64,000 nt of DNA from Cladobotryum mycophilum (Eukaryota; Ascomycota; Sordariomycetes; Hypocreales; Hypocreaceae): positions 2,914,001 through 2,978,000 of the forward strand of contig CM071589.1 of the NCBI GenBank assembly GCA_036429605.1, given 5' to 3'. The position numbers were made by a program, and so were the translations under genes. Position 1 is the first letter of the stretch. The number at the start of each line of letters is the position of its first letter. This document shows, piece after piece, positions 12,301 to 23,880 of the stretch. Under the pieces are notes generated by a model. It was not told the DNA's origin. It was given only the letters and a program-made list of their open reading frames with translations, and searched no databases.

Positions 12301-13218
12301 GGTCAGACAAGGATATCTCTATGGTCCAAACGAGCTGCATCATCTCTCACAAGAGGAAAGAAAAGAAAAGAAAAAAATAAAAAGAGAGAGCCGCCCACAT
12401 CCAACAATGGCGACGATCCTACAGCGTCCTCCAATAATATTGCCTGTCCAACCACCTCCCCTACCCTTTGTTCAAGTCCTCCCCCCGCGCCTCTCATATC
12501 CCCCATTATTACCGATTGGCGGCAAATATAGACCATTCCATTTCTTCAACACAATGTCCACTTCTCCTTGATTGGTCTGCCTTGCTTAATTTTCGTCCAC
12601 GAAAATGGAAGATCACCGGTGTGATATGTGTGATAATGTGTGATATGCAACTATCATCACCAGCCGTAAACGGTGCGCGGCCTGCTACTACTACGACTAC
12701 GAGGCAATACGACGACAAGTGTCACTTCCAAGGTCCTACAGCTTTACTCTGGGCGGTTATTGAGCCACGTTTGTGCTCCTGTCAAACTTGCTTTTTCGTC
12801 TCAGCTCCCTCATTCATCCGACCTGCCGTTGTGGGATTGCATGCGGTCCAGTCCAGTCAAGGTTTGTTGGCCCGAATACCCAGCTCTCCTGGTCAATCAA
12901 TCACGAGGGTGGTGGAGAGATTACATACAGCCCTATCACTGCCGTCTGCTGGTTTCACGGCTTGCTTACAAGTAAGTAGGTGTGCTGCTGCCGATCCGGC
13001 ATTTTGGTTATGAATGCTACCGACCTTGATGCCGGATATCGCCTCTTGTCTATATCCAAGTATTTTGACCGCTACAAAGCAGTCAGCAATTGTGTTGCTC
13101 CAAGTACTACCTCACAAAAACAACGCTAAATAATGATCCAGATCCAGTGTGCGTAGCCCCATCTGCTATATGTATGTATGTACGTCTATGTAGCCCCAAA
13201 ATGCCCACACCTGCACCG
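9303..13218. other. 3.9 kb gene-free region rich in simple sequence
   Basis: No supported gene. The open frames here translate to Ser/Pro/Phe-rich low-complexity peptides from CT- and GA-rich DNA. It contains a 13-G run (9871-9883), a GT microsatellite (about 10415-10434), AGAG-rich tracts (9995-10075) and a CATC repeat (11757-11772). The proximal part probably includes the SprT-like gene's promoter and a long leader. Confidence 0.5.
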
Positions 13219-15260
13219 TTATGCAGCCCAGGTGCCTTTGCCAAAGTTAGTCATGAATCTGACTTCATCCGCCTGCCGATGCAAGGCGTCGCGTATCTGC
13301 CCTGCATACTGCTGGCCCTCTTCTTCCTCCGCCATGGTTTCCGGGTTACCGGTATCCTCAAAGTCCTTGGAGTGATATTGCGACTTCGAGGTGAAGCTCA
13401 CCAAACCCAGCCTCTCCCCTGTCCAGAAGAGGATGTTGTCGTTGTTTAACCGCTCATGGCCCCGCTTTGACCGTGTCGAGACGAGCTTTCGCGCCATTTC
13501 GCCTGCTGCACTCATGGACGCAAAAAGAGATGGTGCATCGTCTCCTTCGCAGTGCCCAATCTTAAGCGCACGGCATTCGGTCGTGCCATCTCTCTCGAAC
13601 CATTTAATCAGGCCAGAACCATCTGAAAAGACAATCTTGGTACCATGACTGGCCACGGACATGATTGCCGAGGATGCCACCGTTTGTCGATTCTTGAACA
13701 CCGAATCCTGCTGCATCACCTCGCCCAGCACGGGATCGGTGCTGGGACTGAGACCATATATTTCCAGCGAGCCCTTGGTGTTATAAAGACCTCCCGCAAT
13801 CAAAGTCCGTCCACGGCCCCCCGACTTTGCCTTCTTGACTTGCTCGGCTGTGAGCTCACCGGTCCGCCTTACTTCATTGTCTAGCGGAGAGAATGGATAG
13901 GGCAAGGCCACTAAGCTGTTGACGGATGATGCTCCTGAATGAATAGACCCAGCAATATTAGGAAACTTGCGTCGATCGTAGTGCAGTATGCTGGAAAAAC
14001 GACCAGATACATAAATATCGTGGGACACAAGATCCCCGGTGCCGGGCTCTGGGAGATGAAGAATACTAAGGGGAGTAGGTTGCGACAAGGGTGCGTAGGG
14101 TGGAAGTGGCCTTGGGTCAAAGATGGACCTGAAGACATTATTGTCCTCGGATGATGGTCCATCCAACTGTTCCACGACATCATGGGAGACTCTTGCTCTT
14201 GCTCGGAAATCATGTAGATGTATCCCTAACGAAGTGCCCACTGTGAGAGGTACTCCTTCGCTGATGGTGGAAAGCGTCGTAATTGACCATTCGAATGATT
14301 CGCGGCTTACAACATCTAGGCGTTCGAGGTCTATCTCTATAAGATCTATGCCATCAGTCAGCCTAGCTGTTCTCTAAATAAGCTTGATGCATCGCACTTA
14401 CGGCTTTGTACGGCGAAATATGCTCGGTTTCTATAGTTATCAACGCGAACGCATTCGGTGACACCAGTATCGACTCTCTTAGAGCGTCTGAGGTTTTGGC
14501 TCCCCGGTCCGTCGATGAATAGAATGTCGGTCTTGCTTCTCGCAAGGACGGCACCGGCCTTCCTTCGGGTTCCATTGACATCCCACAAGCACACTGAACC
14601 ATCGTCCAGAGGTGAGACAGCTAGCATGGTCCCAATCCCATCGTTTCCATCGTATGGGTAATAGAGATCGACGCCTCTGGCTTCGATAATGGCTTCGCAA
14701 TCTCTATCGCGGATTCGAGGGGTTTGGAGCCAGTTGACGGATGCAGGCCCTTCTCGCTGGATGTATTCGTCGTACCAAGAGACCTTTTCTCCCGGAAAGG
14801 CAGGATCCCAATTTGCCAAGTCTTGGAGCTCTCGCCATCGATTCTGTTTCGCAGGCTCTGGCTCTGGGTCTTCGAGGGCTTCGTCCGTGCCGCTGCTCTC
14901 CGGATTAAGCAGCACCGCGGTGCTCGCGACGTCGTCGGCGGGCTTGAATGAGGATGGGCCGTTGAGTAGGCTGCGGCGGTTCTGGAGCGATTGGTACCAT
15001 GATGAGGATTCGAAGCAGTGCCGCTTCCACAGCTCCTCGTCGAGGCAAAACTTCCGAAGCTTGCGCGAGACGAGCTGAAGACCTGCTATATGGTGGGGTA
15101 GGAGAACTGGTCAAGGTGAAATGGCAACAGTAAGCATTGGTAATATTGCTTTTTTGGAGGTTGGGATGGAGGGGCAGGTGGAGCTCTCACAGCTGAGGAT
15201 ATTTAGCAGTATCTCATCTGGCATCTCATCCCAGCGTACCGGCTCCTTGGATGAGGCCAT
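13219..15260 (-). CDS. F-box protein with long C-terminal (possibly beta-propeller) region, 633 aa, 3 exons
   Basis: On the minus strand, exons 15260-15191, 15106-14402 and 14345-13219 give 633 residues. Splicing the first two restores a full F-box at residues 9-45 (WDEMPDEILLNILSFLLPHH, then GLQLVSRKLRKFC and a terminal DEELWKRHC). This chooses the acceptor at 15107 over two nearer AGs at 15086 and 15083. F-box proteins recruit substrates to SCF (Skp1-cullin) ubiquitin ligases through Skp1. The remainder has repeating segments ending in Trp/Asp-type turns (CLWDVNGT, IIEARGVDLYYPYDG, VTVGTSLGIHLHD, IYVSGRFSSILHYDRR, GGRGRTLIAGGLYNTKGSLEIYG); this looks like WD40-type blades, although canonical WD pairs are few. 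The substrate is unknown. The C-terminus is Glu/Gln-rich. Confidence 0.82.
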
Positions 15261-18200
15261 ATTGTAGATATTGTAGGTTTCTAGGTGACGAGACGAGACG
15301 AGACGATGCTTGAGGGATGGTTAGCAGTAGAAGAGAGTAGGAAAGAAGGTTGTTCGGGATCGAAGAGTAGTAGTTTGAGCCTGGCCTGGACTGGGTCTGG
15401 TCTGGTCTGGTCTGGCGTCTGGCCACCAGCACCCAAGCACACCCAAGCACACCCAAGCACCCAGTTGCACCACCTCACTTCTGCTGCTGACTCGGCGCCC
15501 GCCGGGCCAAGGACACGACCGATTGGCGTGGAGGGATGACAAGCTCAAGCGCGATTTGACAGGGGTAGTCAGTCGTACATACACATCCACAGGTAAGGTC
15601 GCAAGTCGCAAGTCGCAAGTCGCAAGGTACTCCGTACTCCGTACTCTCCTTCTCCTCCTAGGTAAGGGATTAAATATTTTAGTGCGTGTAAGAAAGTGAC
15701 AACTTTTCCAACGGTCTGCCGGATTAGGGGTCAAGGGTCTTTTCTCTCAAGGTTCCATTCCAAGACCAGAGCTGATTGGGGCCGTCTTGGAGCTGGACTG
15801 GGAACGGCCCTGTTGGTCTAAATAGCTTGGTCCGTGTGTTGTGGGCTGTTTCCAAGATCCCAGGTCTTTAGCTTCTTCCCAAGTGCAAGTGCAAGTGCAG
15901 TGCAAGTGCGTGTGCCAACGTTCCCTGTCCTGTTTGCCTCCACTGTGAATGCATTCAAGGTTGGGTCTGTTCAGCGGGGATATCTTTAGTCGTACGAGTA
16001 GTACCAAGTAGTGGTGGTATGTACAAGTACCTGTAGACGACGATGCATAAGAGGGTGGATTCGAGTACCTACGAGGAGGTAGTACCTGGTGTTGCAGACT
16101 ACCGCAAAGGTACGAATCCTTGTTCATGTCTCAAAGCCATCCCGTCGTCCGTCTGATGTATTTCCAAGTATAGTCCAAATGCAAGTTACCCGACCATCCC
16201 CAGCAATCCAGTCTAACCAAAACCTGGAATCCCCAGATTTATCTTGGTGATGGTGCTCTGATCTACGGCAGTTCTGTAACAATTACTTTCTCCTGGGCAA
16301 CCCCCTCGCTATCTTCGGCCATGATCCTTTTATCCATTTATATTCCCTTGCCCGTCCTGCTCCTGCAATTGGTCTTATTAGCCTTATTATGCCTGCTAAT
16401 GCGCCACGCTTTCTAACAGCCAGATGGGCTCATCCGGGCCTCGGCTGATTCCTTTGCGGGGCATAATAGTCGAAGCTGGGCATATTTCTAATACACCATC
16501 AGTCTCTGCTGATCGAATTGGCGGGTTTCGGCTGTCGATTCTAGAAATAATCATTTTTTCCTTTTCGTTTCTTTTTCTCATCTAGCACGTATTGAAAGAC
16601 TGAGGGAACGCAGGTGTCCTATCTAGCATTCATTATTCTGTGGGTGTCAGATGGCGAGATTAAAGGTGGATGATGCATGTACAGATATGAAGTCTGTATC
16701 TCCAGGGCCCCTTCACATATTGGTATATACCACGGATTCACGTATTATATGTCCATGTGATATGAGATCTTTGTTCAGAACTTAAATTATCTCCCGCCAC
16801 TTATCTCACTACCAACATGCTCCTCTCATCGTCTTAGCCGCTCTGTGTCATTCTTCGTGGCTCCAGCGGAATACGTGACGCATACGACTTAGCCTTTCAT
16901 CTCACCGTCGTAGAATCGGTGTTAATATTTATTAAAGTTTCCGTAAACGCCTCTCAAGATCATCTCGTCTTCGGCTCAGGCTCCACTTTAAACGGGCATC
17001 TCGGTTCCATCAAAGGAAAGCTACCTCGAATCTCGACCTGCGAAATTTGCTGTATTGCCTCATTGTTCTTGAAACTGCACAATGGTTGTCATTATCGGGA
17101 TGTGTATTCTTGTCTGAAACGAATCTTATTCATCTCCCTAATCCACAAGTAAATGGCCCATTCGGGCAACTGGGGCAAGCTGGAGATTATGTGAAAGCTT
17201 GAAGTTCGGTACTATGCGAAATTGATGCCTCTAACATTTCTCTTGTGCTTGAGGATATAATATTCGTTCGTCCAGCTCTCTGGCTAGGGATACAACCATC
17301 TTCGATCCTTGAACACGCTCGGTACGGCTTCGTGCCCAGTTCACATCTTTATAACTTATGCGATTATCTCAACGTCGGAAAGCCCTGATTGTAATGCCGT
17401 AGGCAGCATGCTAGTCTGTCACGCGGAGTTCGTTTGGCCCGTGGATCCTTCAGGCTTGAAGCTCGGTTCCTGCTGTAAATCTATTCAGGGGATGGTTCCT
17501 CTGAACGCCTGTATATTTTGGATCGTGAACCTTTCGTTATCGCTATTGAGGTGGATCGCCATCATTATTCGTCTGATATCTTGATAAATCTCATCGGTCT
17601 AGTACCACTCATACAGCTACCATTTCTATAATCAGTAAATACAGCGTACTGGAGACGATATGAGCGCTACCTACACAGTTTCAGGGAGCATAATTACTAA
17701 GCCCAGTATTCCATTGACCTTTAGACTTCTGTTCGAGTCGACTCGTAAATTGACCCGGCCCCCCGTTTGACCTTGAGGCTCTTCCTGATGGTAAGTCTGC
17801 CATCATGGATCTTGGGGTCCTGAGAGCTTGTGAATATTGCAGTCATAGTCTTTCAGTACTATCATCAAAGGAGAATTGTCATTATCTCTTCTTTTATACG
17901 CATTCTCACACGCTGTGATATTTTTTCAGTCTTTTTCCCATGCCAATGCTTTGTCTGCCAATTAGGCAATAGCAGTTGTTCACTTGGGAGCTCCTTCATC
18001 AACCTTGCCCCTTGTACTTTAACCGAATAGGCAATTTTAGACGATTGGTGCCATTCAAAGTGGCAGGTAACTAGTAGGGGAAGATTAGTACTAAGTTCTT
18101 GCTCTTTGTTGCCATTGGATCCCCATCAAAGAAGCAGAGTTGGAAGGTGCTGCTCGCCCATCTCCCGTTGTTTTCCGAACCCCCTCCTTGAAACCTTGCA

Positions 18201-19953
18201 AAGAAAGGAAGTAACCAAGGGGGTATATGCTCTCGAATCGTGTTCTTCGATCGGAATCCGGTGGAAACCGAATCGTTGTAGAATTTAAGTTATGGAAGGC
18301 ACAATCTTGAACCCCAGACTTGACCCCAGACTTGAACCCTTAACGGCAATTGGCAGCCTTTTTCGGTAGAAACGGATAAGATGTAACATTGATATCGTCA
18401 TCAAATATCGCTATTGCTGTACTGAGTAAAAGAGGGGGTGTCGAAACGCCATATATGGTGTCGAGGTAGTATTCTAGAGGAAGGTAGGAAGCCTGCTTTA
18501 TTGAGGATTAGTTGACTGATCCAAACTGTAGCAAAAGAGAATATGACTATATGATCGTAGGAGATCCAAGTACCGTTATGAGCGCTTAAGTGGTGTTTGG
18601 ATCCCAAAGTCGCAGCAGAGACTTGCTTCTGCCTATCTCCTCATTATCTGAAAAGTTGCCTCGTGTTGGCGAGACGAGATCGCGATGCGTTTCCGCTTTC
18701 ATCTCATAATTAAATCCTCGTCTTGATCTGGCCTTGGCGTGCTTGGTAAGAGTAGGTAAACAAAGAGCTCACTGTCGTCAGTCTTTCGGTGTCCTCTAGA
18801 GGATTCTGAATTCTCTCTAGTGGTAATTCAGTTAGTTCTTATCCAGAGTCGTTAAGCGCTATGCTTTGAAAACGTCAGAGGGATTCATAACTTTGGCAGA
18901 TGCAGATGATCAGCGTAAACTCGTAATTTTAGCAGAGGCGACCATAGCAGCGACTCTCACGCCCCGGGGAAAGCAAGAGGGCAGAGATGTGAATCTCGTA
19001 ATTTTCCCCTGCCTTCACTTCAATACCATGCAGTCTTGAGGGTGGAGAAGGTCTCTTCTTGGGCTCGTTTGTCATTCTGGCACTGTGTATTTAACTCTCG
19101 TCGCATTTCAACGTCAAAACATGGGGAGTTTTGAACCGAAGAGAAAAGGAGAAGATAGTGAGTTGGCATAGCTACTACTGGGACAAGTCTAGAAGAAGGA
19201 CAGGAGAGTTTGGAAGAGAGTTGGCTACGGATGACCAACAATTCTGTGAAAGAATGATGCTGTCATAAGTAGAGCTGCGGCCTGGCCTGAGCCCATGGGT
19301 TGTTCTTTGAGGCAATCAACTGGTTTCTTTGAATGCCAACGTGCACACATATGGACTGAATGCCGTGCATTCCCCTTGTCAGTAAACAGCTGTAAAACGG
19401 CAATGTTCAGTCTCAGCGTTCAGGCAAAACATGATATAAAGGGGGTGGGCATGAATTCGTTACTATCATCACTGCGTAATGACAACACCCAAGGCACGTG
19501 GGATCTAGGGCTTTCGGGTCTTCATGTTGTTCGCTTCTTAGCGAGCAGGTGATGCTGTCCAGTTGCTTTACCAGGTGGTGGCATCCGTCGACGCAGGTGA
19601 CCTCTCCCCTGACGCACAACTTCAACAGCACACGCACAGTGAGTAATTCCCCCATAGGGCAGCAAACGCTCGTTAACCCCGTACTGTTGTTTTTTCCGCA
19701 CTGCTTTTTTCTCACACGCGTGCACGTGGTGAGCTGATCGACCCGCGTCTCACCACTATTTCTTCTCCCCTCTTCCCCCCCCCCCCCCCTTCACCGTTTC
19801 TCTTCCCTTAGGCATCCACATCACTCTCCCTCTTCTGCCAACACCACCACCACCATCATCACCAACGAGTATAAAATCCCCTTCCTTTTCCTTCTTCTTC
19901 CTCCTTTCATCATCGTAGTACTAACAAGAAACTCTGCGATAGAGCACAGCAAC
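15261..19953. other. 4.7 kb intergenic region without supported gene
   Basis: Nothing I can call as a gene on either strand. The part nearest the F-box gene (15285-15650) is packed with short tandem repeats. From about 16.1 to 19.3 kb the sequence becomes more AT-rich with frequent stops in all frames; the few open frames have no recognisable content. The end (19740-19950) is CT/CA-rich with a 15-C run at 19775-19789, typical of a promoter and leader for the plus-strand gene that follows. Confidence 0.5.
15285..15646. repeat. cluster of short tandem repeats
   Basis: Within 360 nt upstream of the F-box gene lie GAGAC repeats (15288-15304), TCTGG repeats (about 15393-15412), three exact copies of ACCCAAGCAC (15431-15460), four exact copies of GTCGCAA (15598-15625), and TACTCCGTACTCCGTACTC (15628-15646). 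Confidence 0.85.
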
Positions 19954-22636
19954 ATGGCGTCCAATCGCGACGCAGTGAGTTCTCCCCGCCATCCTGATGA
20001 GGTAAACAAATACTAAACGCAATACGCAGAGCGCCCAAAAACATCGCAGCATTTCTGCGGAGTATCTCGGCGACAACCCTTTCGAGGGTGATGATGTCTT
20101 CCAGCTGGGAGACTTTTCTGTTGTCCTCCCCGGGAGTCGCCTTCGGGCGGTTCCTCTTCCAAATTTGTTTCTGAGAGTATCACCAGGCCAAGCGGCCAGG
20201 GAGATCTTGCTCCTCGACGAGCAATTTTCAGCCAACGCCAGGATGGAGCACACCCCTCTTCGGGGTCCCCCACTAGTTATACCAAGTTCCCAAGCACTCG
20301 TCGGGGTATGAACCCCTATCATAAGCAGACCGACCATGCCCCCAAGGGCAATCCCAATTCCGAAGCTGCAGTATCCCAGTCTCTTGAAGAGAGACAGAAC
20401 TTTCTCCTTCCCCCAATGACCCCAACCCGTCAACCTTACTCCCTTGAGGACCCTCCCGTCACACCAGAATGCCGTCACTCTCCTTCAAGCATCTACAGCG
20501 ATCCTGCACACGACAATGCTTTCGTGGAACTCGCTTCAGAACCAGACATGACCACCCGCTCCCCCAGCCCCATTCCTTTGTTGTCCCGAGGACTAGATGA
20601 TAGTCCAGCGAGGACCTCCAGTAGCGGAGATCCTTTCCGGTTCGATAGCGCTGCCTATTCCAAGGTGCTCGCTTCATCAACTCTAGAGACAGATCGAACT
20701 CAACCGCGAGCTCACAACAACGCTGGTTCTACCGGCACTGTCAGGAAGGGTTCTCACCACCCTAACAATACTGCATTCTATAATAACACCGCTCTGCAGT
20801 CGGCTTAGAAGGTCGACGACGCGGTTAGAGTCCCTGTCTACCAAGACGAAAGAGATTCCGCCACAGAGCCAATCTCCGCCCAGTCTCAGGCTATTGAGCA
20901 AAGTGGTCTTGTCAAGCCTCGAAACGATGCGGCAACAGATGCCGACTGGCAAACAGTTACTACTGATCACGTCGGTGCCTCCGTCAACCGAAATGACAAC
21001 CATATCGGCAAAGGAACTGGCAGCAGCATTGCCGATGTTTCGGACCCATCAGAGTACGAGTATCATCGAGATGACTTTGGCTCCACAGACCGTATCATCT
21101 CTGTCGGACCAAGCACTAACACCGAAGTGTACTCTACCCGTCCAAACCGGCCCAGAAGCTACAATCTGTTGGCTGCAGAGTTCGCAGACGGCGAGCCAGG
21201 ACCAGCATTGGTTGTTCGACATGAGCCTCCTCGACCAGCATCCCGAGCCGCTGCCGCAGTGTCTCGTTTCTCGAATAGCGTACGCAACCCACATAGATGG
21301 ATGAGACCAGATGCTCAGACTTATGCCACCCAACACACCGAAGAGCAAGCAGATAACACCTACGTGAGCCTGGGTTCTGAAGCTCCCCAGTCCGAAATCT
21401 CCGAGCCTATTCCACTTCTTCAAAGAGACCCAGACAGTCCCGGTCTTGAACGGGAACACAGGGAGCTAGCCTTGGCCGGCGGATATGATTCATCAACCCC
21501 CACTCCTACCCACACGCCTACTCGAAGGAACCGTGACTTCACCATTGACTCTAGGTTCACGCCTGTTACCAGTCCTGAAGAAGCCCACCCTGATACTGGC
21601 AGAAGCGATCCTATGACTATGAGTTCTCCATCGTTCCAGAGTCCAAACACCGCGAACACTGCAAACACTGCGGATTACTCTGATCACTTCAACCTCATCA
21701 GTCTTATCGACGCTGCGAGAATCCAACAGCACCGCAGGGAGCATGGAGAAGAAGACCACACCCTCGAGGGCAGAACTTTTGCCTCCCTAGCAAGGTCACG
21801 CACCGCTAGCCAGGCAACTGTGCCACAAACCCCAGTAGCCCCTTTTCCGATTATAACCTCGACACGCTCTCCAGGAACTCCAGAGACTGTCTGGTTCCCG
21901 AGTCTTCCCGAGACCGTACGTCGTCGAAACAATAACCTCCTAGCTGACGAATTTGGTAAGCCCCCAAAAACCTTGGAACCTGATTGATAGCCAAGCAAGC
22001 TAACCCGGTGATGTAGTTGACATCGATCTGAACGACGACCGCAGAGTCCCATCTTCTGCCATCTTGGGCGGTGTCGTCTCCCACCGTGAGCGTGAACCCA
22101 CCTCGAGCCGTATCATTCCCAAGTTCCGCAAGATTAGCGACCTCTTCCGATTCAACAAGAGACGATCCGACAACTCCAACAACACCCAAGATACCGAGCG
22201 AGCCATCCTTCCACGCGAAGACGTCGAGATGCTCAACCTCGCCGAGTCGCGCGTTCCTCCTCGTGTTTTCCCCCGTCAAAGTAGCACGCCTCCCCTCCCT
22301 ATCATTCCTCACCGTAGGATCCCTCCTCGTAATACTTCTCGAAGGAACTTTACCTCCGAGAGTATCCCCTCTCACCGGCCCAGTTCTGATGACGCTATTC
22401 GCAGACAACGAATCATGTACCGAACCCTCTTCGTGATTGACATCGCGTTCCCCTTGATCAGCCTGTTCGCCCTCTTCGGACTGTTTGACACCACCATCTC
22501 CTGGGTCACCAAGGGCGAGATGCACGCCTTCACTCAAACTCAGCGCAGGGCTTTCGGTATCAAGTTTCTGCTCGAGATTATCGGTTACACCATCATCATC
22601 ATTGCCGTGGCTATCAGCAAGTCGTCAGCTAAATAA
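19954..22636 (+). CDS. uncharacterised fungal protein with two C-terminal membrane helices, frame broken twice, about 855 codons
   Basis: Exons 19954-19974, 20030-21955 and 22017-22636; introns have GTGAGT/GTAAGC donors, and the first has a TACTAAAC branch site. The chain is largely a disordered Ser/Pro/Asn/Thr-rich region. It ends in an Arg-rich stretch and two hydrophobic helices (LFVIDIAFPLISLFALFGLF and FLLEIIGYTIIIIAVAI) with the tail KSSAK, so it is likely a tail-embedded membrane protein with a large cytosolic N-terminus. Two lesions are visible. The frame changes near the C4 run at 20128-20131, where one extra base would join VVLP to RESPSGGSSSKF smoothly. An in-frame TAG at 20806-20808 interrupts an otherwise continuous frame (QSA, stop, KVDDAVRV). 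The summed exon length lacks exactly one base of a multiple of three. It may be a sequence error or a pseudogene. Function not recognised. Confidence 0.7.
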
Positions 22637-23491
22637 GCTGTTTACAAGGATGCTGCCTACTCTTCTTCTGTTTGTTTGTTTTCCGCTTTTTCCAAGGCTT
22701 CATCGAGATGCTCCAGAATCTCCATTCCGCCTTGAACCACATCTGCCCCTTGACGGGTTTTTTACTCTATGCATTCAAAGAATTTCTTTGAAGATGCTAT
22801 CTACCGGCAGTCTTTTTTTTTTTTTTTTTTTTTCAGATTTCTTTTTTAAGGGTTCCACACACGGTTTTTGTTTTGGTTTTTCGAGGGCAACGGATTCGGC
22901 TTCTGGTGGTATGGCGAGGCCAGATATACGCGTCCAAAGGGTTCAACAAGGGTGCCGGTTATTTGCACAGGATGTTTGTTTCGAAGTTTCCGAGGGTTTA
23001 TCTAAGGCTTCTGGCGGTTCTGAGATTTGGTTTCTCGGTTACAAGTTTTTCTTTTTCTTGAGGGTCGAAAGGCGCCCCTTTATACGATTTGCCGCAGGTC
23101 ACATGGGCGAGGAAGGTCCCCTCGGGAATACTTCACTTGTATCCAGATATAGGCAGTTTGCTCATCTACCCAGATATGTAGGAGTTCGCAGGAATGATTC
23201 TTTACACATTTGACTTTGAAACCATGATGTGATTATGATGGAAAGCAAAGATTATCGAGACTCATTAACATCAATGCGGAGTACTGATATTTTTATTGCG
23301 TAGGGGAATAAGTCACCTAAGACATGAGGGATAGATGAACTGTTTCGTTTTTTCTCTTTTTCCACGTAATAATAATATTCCGCATAACGAACCTCCTGGT
23401 GTTCATTGAAAGGACAAACTCTTGTGTCACAAACCTGTCAGCCACCCCCTCTCCACTCACCAGCGATGACACTATCTCATCGTGAATCACT
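22637..23491. other. convergent 3' region with T22 tract
   Basis: About 850 nt between convergent stop codons. It contains a 22-T run (22812-22833) directly followed by CAG. The long open frame crossing it overlaps the upstream gene out of frame and is Phe-rich low complexity. No gene supported. Confidence 0.5.
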
Positions 23492-23880
23492 CTATTTAGA
23501 GTTGTTGTTGCCGCTGGATTGCGAACTGGTTGTGTGTCCGCTAGAAGAGGTATAAGTGGAGCCACCATTGCCATTGTTGTAATAAGTGCTGCCGTTGGGA
23601 TTGGAGTAGTAATAAGAACCGTCACTGCGAGTTGATCAAGTCAGTCGGATGATCAATGGGGAGATCCTCGGGGGAGGCCTGAGGCGTGTATTCAATGTCT
23701 TACCTGTTGGAGTAATGGTAGGAGTTGGAGTTTGGAGCACCACTGCCGTAGTCTCGGGCGCAGTAGTGGTTGCCCTGGAAGCCATTCGTTAATACCTGGG
23801 GCAATCGCGGATGATCCTTGAAGGAACTGGCTCACCGAGCTGTTGGTACCAGAGCTCTTGTAGGTGTAGGAGTCAGGCAT
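23492..23880 (-). CDS. small Tyr/Asn/Gly/Ser-rich fungal protein, 82 aa, 3 exons
   Basis: On the minus strand, exons 23880-23836, 23774-23704 and 23624-23492 give 82 residues; both introns have GT..AG borders (donors GTGAGC and GTAAGA). The product begins MPDSYTYKSSGTNSSGNHYC and continues with SDGSYYYSNPNGSTYYNNG and GGSTYTSSSGHTTSS, ending NNNSK. It is strongly hydrophilic, with one cysteine and no signal peptide or membrane helix. The clean splicing at three phases supports a real gene. From memory, proteins of this composition and size recur as conserved hypothetical proteins in filamentous ascomycetes. The function is unknown; an abundant cytosolic, stress- or sporulation-related role is only a guess. 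Confidence 0.8.

Noticed and set aside
15081..15090. Nearer tandem acceptors (TAGCAG) for F-box exon 2
   Set aside because: They would delete the middle of the F-box; the acceptor at 15107 restores the full motif.
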